Below, piece by piece: positions 61,468-64,000 of a stretch of DNA of 64,000 nucleotides (the first letter of the stretch is position 1; every line of letters begins with the position of its first letter). Source of the stretch: Lasiosphaeria ovina (taxonomy: Eukaryota; Ascomycota; Sordariomycetes; Sordariales; Lasiosphaeriaceae); assembly GCA_033439765.1 (NCBI GenBank), contig JAULSN010000003.1, positions 372,001 to 436,000 on the forward strand, given 5' to 3'. Position numbers and translations under genes: made by a program. A model generated the notes under the pieces. That model searched no databases and had not been told where the DNA came from. It saw nothing but the letters and a program-made list of their open reading frames with translations.

Positions 61468-63830
61468 TCAAATCCCCGAATCATCTTGGAATGCATAGAT
61501 CCCCTCACGTTTCTTCCTCTCACAGCCTCCCTTTTCGCCAGGCCACCAGTTATTACAGTCAGACTGCCACTCTTTCCATCTTTTGCAATTATTGTTGGCC
61601 GAGATCCAGGCGGGTGAAGTCGTGTTCCAGAGGCGGTCAGCTGCCCTCTGGCGCTCGAGAATCTGCAAGGCCAGGCCCATGGCTGCATGTTTCGCAATGT
61701 GGCAATGCATGAGCCACGCGCCCGGGTTGTCTGTCTTGAATGCAATGACAATGTAGCCATTGACCGGGAGCAATACCACGTCGCGCCGCGGTGGGTTGTC
61801 GAATTTTAGATTGAGGCTTCCATAGTCAAGTTTCTTGTCCTCGGCCTGTTCGAGAATGGCAAAGTCATGCCCGTGGAGATGCATCTGCAGGTTTATATTA
61901 GTTTGAGCCATTATAGCTTGGACGTGGTAGAGGGAGCTTACTGGGTGGGCGCTCGCATTATAATCCTTCTTCCGGTTTCCGGCAATGACAAGGTATACCT
62001 GAATACACGCCACGGTCAGTGATTATCCCATGCAAACCACCGTTTTGTTTACCCACTTACCCAGTCCTCATCGCCGTAGCTCTCCGGGACCACGATCCAC
62101 CTTTCCGGCCATTTGTCCGTGGAATTCTTGGTCTCGTTCAAGTGAAGGAAAATCGGGTTGTCAAAGTCAATGCGGAGGGGAAGGTACTTTGAGTTGAACG
62201 TGGTCGGTTCCATGGAAAAGATACCAAAAGGACCAAACTCGGTGCGGTTCGCTGTGATATCGAATATCACATCGTGCTCTTGCCCGGCGTTGGAAGGGTT
62301 TCCGATCGTCCAGGGAAGAATGGGCTTCAGACGGCTGTATGTCTCGTCGGAGCACTTCAGAGAAACCTCATTCCAAGGTTTGGAGGTAGGGGGTGCTTTG
62401 CTGGTACTATTGTATCGCAAAATTCCGGTCGTCTCATATCCCCTGGCGTATAAAGCGGTGTCCACGCCAAAGCACGGTGCCACATACGTCCTCATCCAAA
62501 AGTTCTTGTCGGTTGGAATGACGTTGCCCTTTTCTGTAATGGGCTTTGCCTCGACAATGACGTTGTAGCGCTGACCGATGCCGACCAGAACCGACGTGTT
62601 CTTGTATGGGTGGATAGGCACGAAGTCAGCCCCGACAATTGTGAGCTCGTGGTTGTCAATGGAGAAGACAAATGTGGCGTTCCAAGAGGTATTGATCAAC
62701 CGGAGGAGGTATCTCTTGTATCCCTCGGCGCCTTTCGTTCCATCGAAATGTAGTGTGTAGGGTGCTGGAATATCCAAAGGCGCAGGGTTACCCCAGTGCT
62801 TGGTGATGTTGCCACGGCCATTCAGCAGGATGGTCTGGTTTTGTGGCCCAACCGGATATATGGCCGCGAAAGCGCTGTTATGGGCTGCGACAACTTTAGC
62901 AACCCATGTCAAGGACGAGGAACGGGTCGCAAACTTACCCCAGTCCGTCATCAAGAGCGGGATATCGGCGGCCTCGGTGAACTGGTCAGAAGTTGGGCCG
63001 TGAAGAGTCTCGACAAAACTGTCAGTAAGTGCTGCCAACTGGGCAACGGGACACGGAGCAGACTCACCATGGGGCCAACCAGGCCATCGGCGTATTGCAA
63101 TGAATAGTGCGAGTGGTACCAGGTCGAACCGTACTGGACCGCTTTCCACTTGTAAACAAATGAGTCTCCGGGGCGAGTCGGGCACTGTGTGATTCCGTTG
63201 ACACCATCCATGTGCATCGTCTGATTTTGTCGAATGCCATGCTTGGAGGTGTCAGCGAGAGGACTGTTGGGCACGAAGGAGATGACAAACCCAGTGGATG
63301 CTTGTCCCGTTATAGGGAAGCTTGTTCACCACCGTCACCTGAACTGTGTCCCCCCAACAGGCTTGCAGCCACGGTCCGGGATACTGTGGTTCCTTCCCGG
63401 GGAGTTTGAATAGCTTGGCTTCCGTAAAATTCATTCCGTCGGCATTGAGGGAGCCGTTGACGATCTCGAGGGTATATTCGCGCAAAACACCCTGGGGAGC
63501 CAAGTTCTCATAGTTGGTGTCGATGTTGAACTCATCGCCATTCTTTGTGTTCCTCAGCCAGCATGAGCTGTTCGTTTCATGGCAAGACTCCCACCCTACC
63601 ATGCTGGAGTAGTTGCACTTGAAATCGTAGCCGTAGCCCTTGTTAGTACGGTGGCCCGGGGGAGTGAAGACGGGTCCCGATCCACCAGGAAAACCTTCCC
63701 CGACGGGAATCTCTGTATCGAGAATGGGAACCTGCTGATTGCCATTGTTGCCATAGTCGCCGAACGGGGAGAGGGTCGCAATGCTGAGGAATTGGGTGAG
63801 CGAAGACCAGAAACGCCCGAGGAGCGTCAT
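61468..63830 (-). CDS. Laccase-type multicopper oxidase, five exons
   Basis: Exons, minus strand: 63291-63830, 63068-63241, 62061-~63017, 61942-61998, 61468-61884, about 714 aa. All four copper motifs are present: HWHGIRQ (split by a 49-nt intron after HW), WYHSHYSLQYADGLVG, HPMHLHGHDF (split by an intron after HP) and HCHIAKHAAMGL. The enzyme couples four one-electron oxidations of phenols or similar substrates to reduction of O2 to water. The N-terminus begins MTLLGRFWSSLTQFLSIATL, a short hydrophobic stretch consistent with a signal, followed by ~100 residues before the first cupredoxin. At the exon 2/3 junction (GTGAGT...CTGACAG, 49 nt) exon 3 has TTTT where three T are needed to stay in phase (A4 at ~63015-63018), a one-base problem of the kind seen elsewhere in this window. 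Otherwise intact. Confidence 0.88.
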
Positions 63831-64000
63831 GACGGGCGACACAGAGGCGATTTCTCGCAAGACCACACCACCAGAATCGATGGGCTTGGGACGAGAGAGG
63901 GACGGATGAAGGGGGAGGGCGAAGGCCAGGATTTTTCACTGTTCCACCTGGGAGCCCCTCAGAGGCGGACCTGAGAGCGAGCCCGGATCTGATGCCATGC
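63831..64000. other. Upstream flank of the multicopper oxidase
   Basis: Promoter side; no other gene before the window edge. Confidence 0.5.

Overview
The window reads as nuclear chromosomal DNA of a filamentous ascomycete (Pezizomycotina, probably Sordariomycetes-like). Supporting signs are short GT-AG introns of about 45-100 nt, often with a CTAAC-type branch site; fungus-specific families (NACHT/STAND, HET, Zn2Cys6, 2EXR, DUF1996, GH11); and AT-rich transposon relics whose lesions are C-to-T changes in CpA context, the signature of repeat-induced point mutation (RIP). No tRNA, rRNA or CRISPR array was seen. Species identity cannot be decided from the sequence alone.

Layout. 1-3.5 kb: the tail of a decayed NACHT gene, a weak secreted-protein candidate, and a broken F-box gene running into tandem repeats. 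4.5-11 kb: intact DUF1996 secreted protein, a proline-rich orphan, and a vacuolar-type amino-acid transporter. 12.1-15.4 kb: a two-exon NACHT (NLR-like) gene with a C-terminal membrane region. 16.9-30.1 kb: GH11 xylanase, MYND/pRiA4b-like protein, a roughly 0.5 kb MITE, a 2EXR protein, two Nudix hydrolases, two broken STAND-associated genes, and a small secreted Leu/Gly-rich protein. 31.1-34.8 kb: a short-chain dehydrogenase beside a Zn2Cys6 regulator. 36.3-45.7 kb: 2EXR gene, broken HET gene, twin small Cys-rich proteins, long gene-poor DNA, and an intact F-box gene. 46.7-54.5 kb: a coiled-coil protein, then a transposon graveyard: poly-G tracts, dispersed direct repeats, a gag-bearing LTR element with a stop in its zinc knuckle, a RIP-riddled Ty1/copia RNase H relic, and an oppositely oriented LTR. 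55.3-64 kb: an orphan two-exon gene, a low-complexity CTTCTG repeat gene, a membrane-anchored short-chain dehydrogenase, a frameshifted F-box gene, and a five-exon laccase-type multicopper oxidase.

Together this is an accessory, possibly subtelomeric, neighbourhood. It combines secreted biomass-degrading enzymes (GH11, multicopper oxidase, DUF1996) with a high density of fungal self/non-self or signalling families (NACHT, HET, STAND N-terminal domains, F-box, 2EXR), many of them broken. One caution applies throughout. Several otherwise well-preserved genes are interrupted by single-base indels, mostly +1 and often in homopolymers (G7, A7, T4). Assembly or sequencing error is therefore a serious alternative to true pseudogenisation for those loci. 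The copia and left-edge NACHT lesions look like genuine RIP decay.
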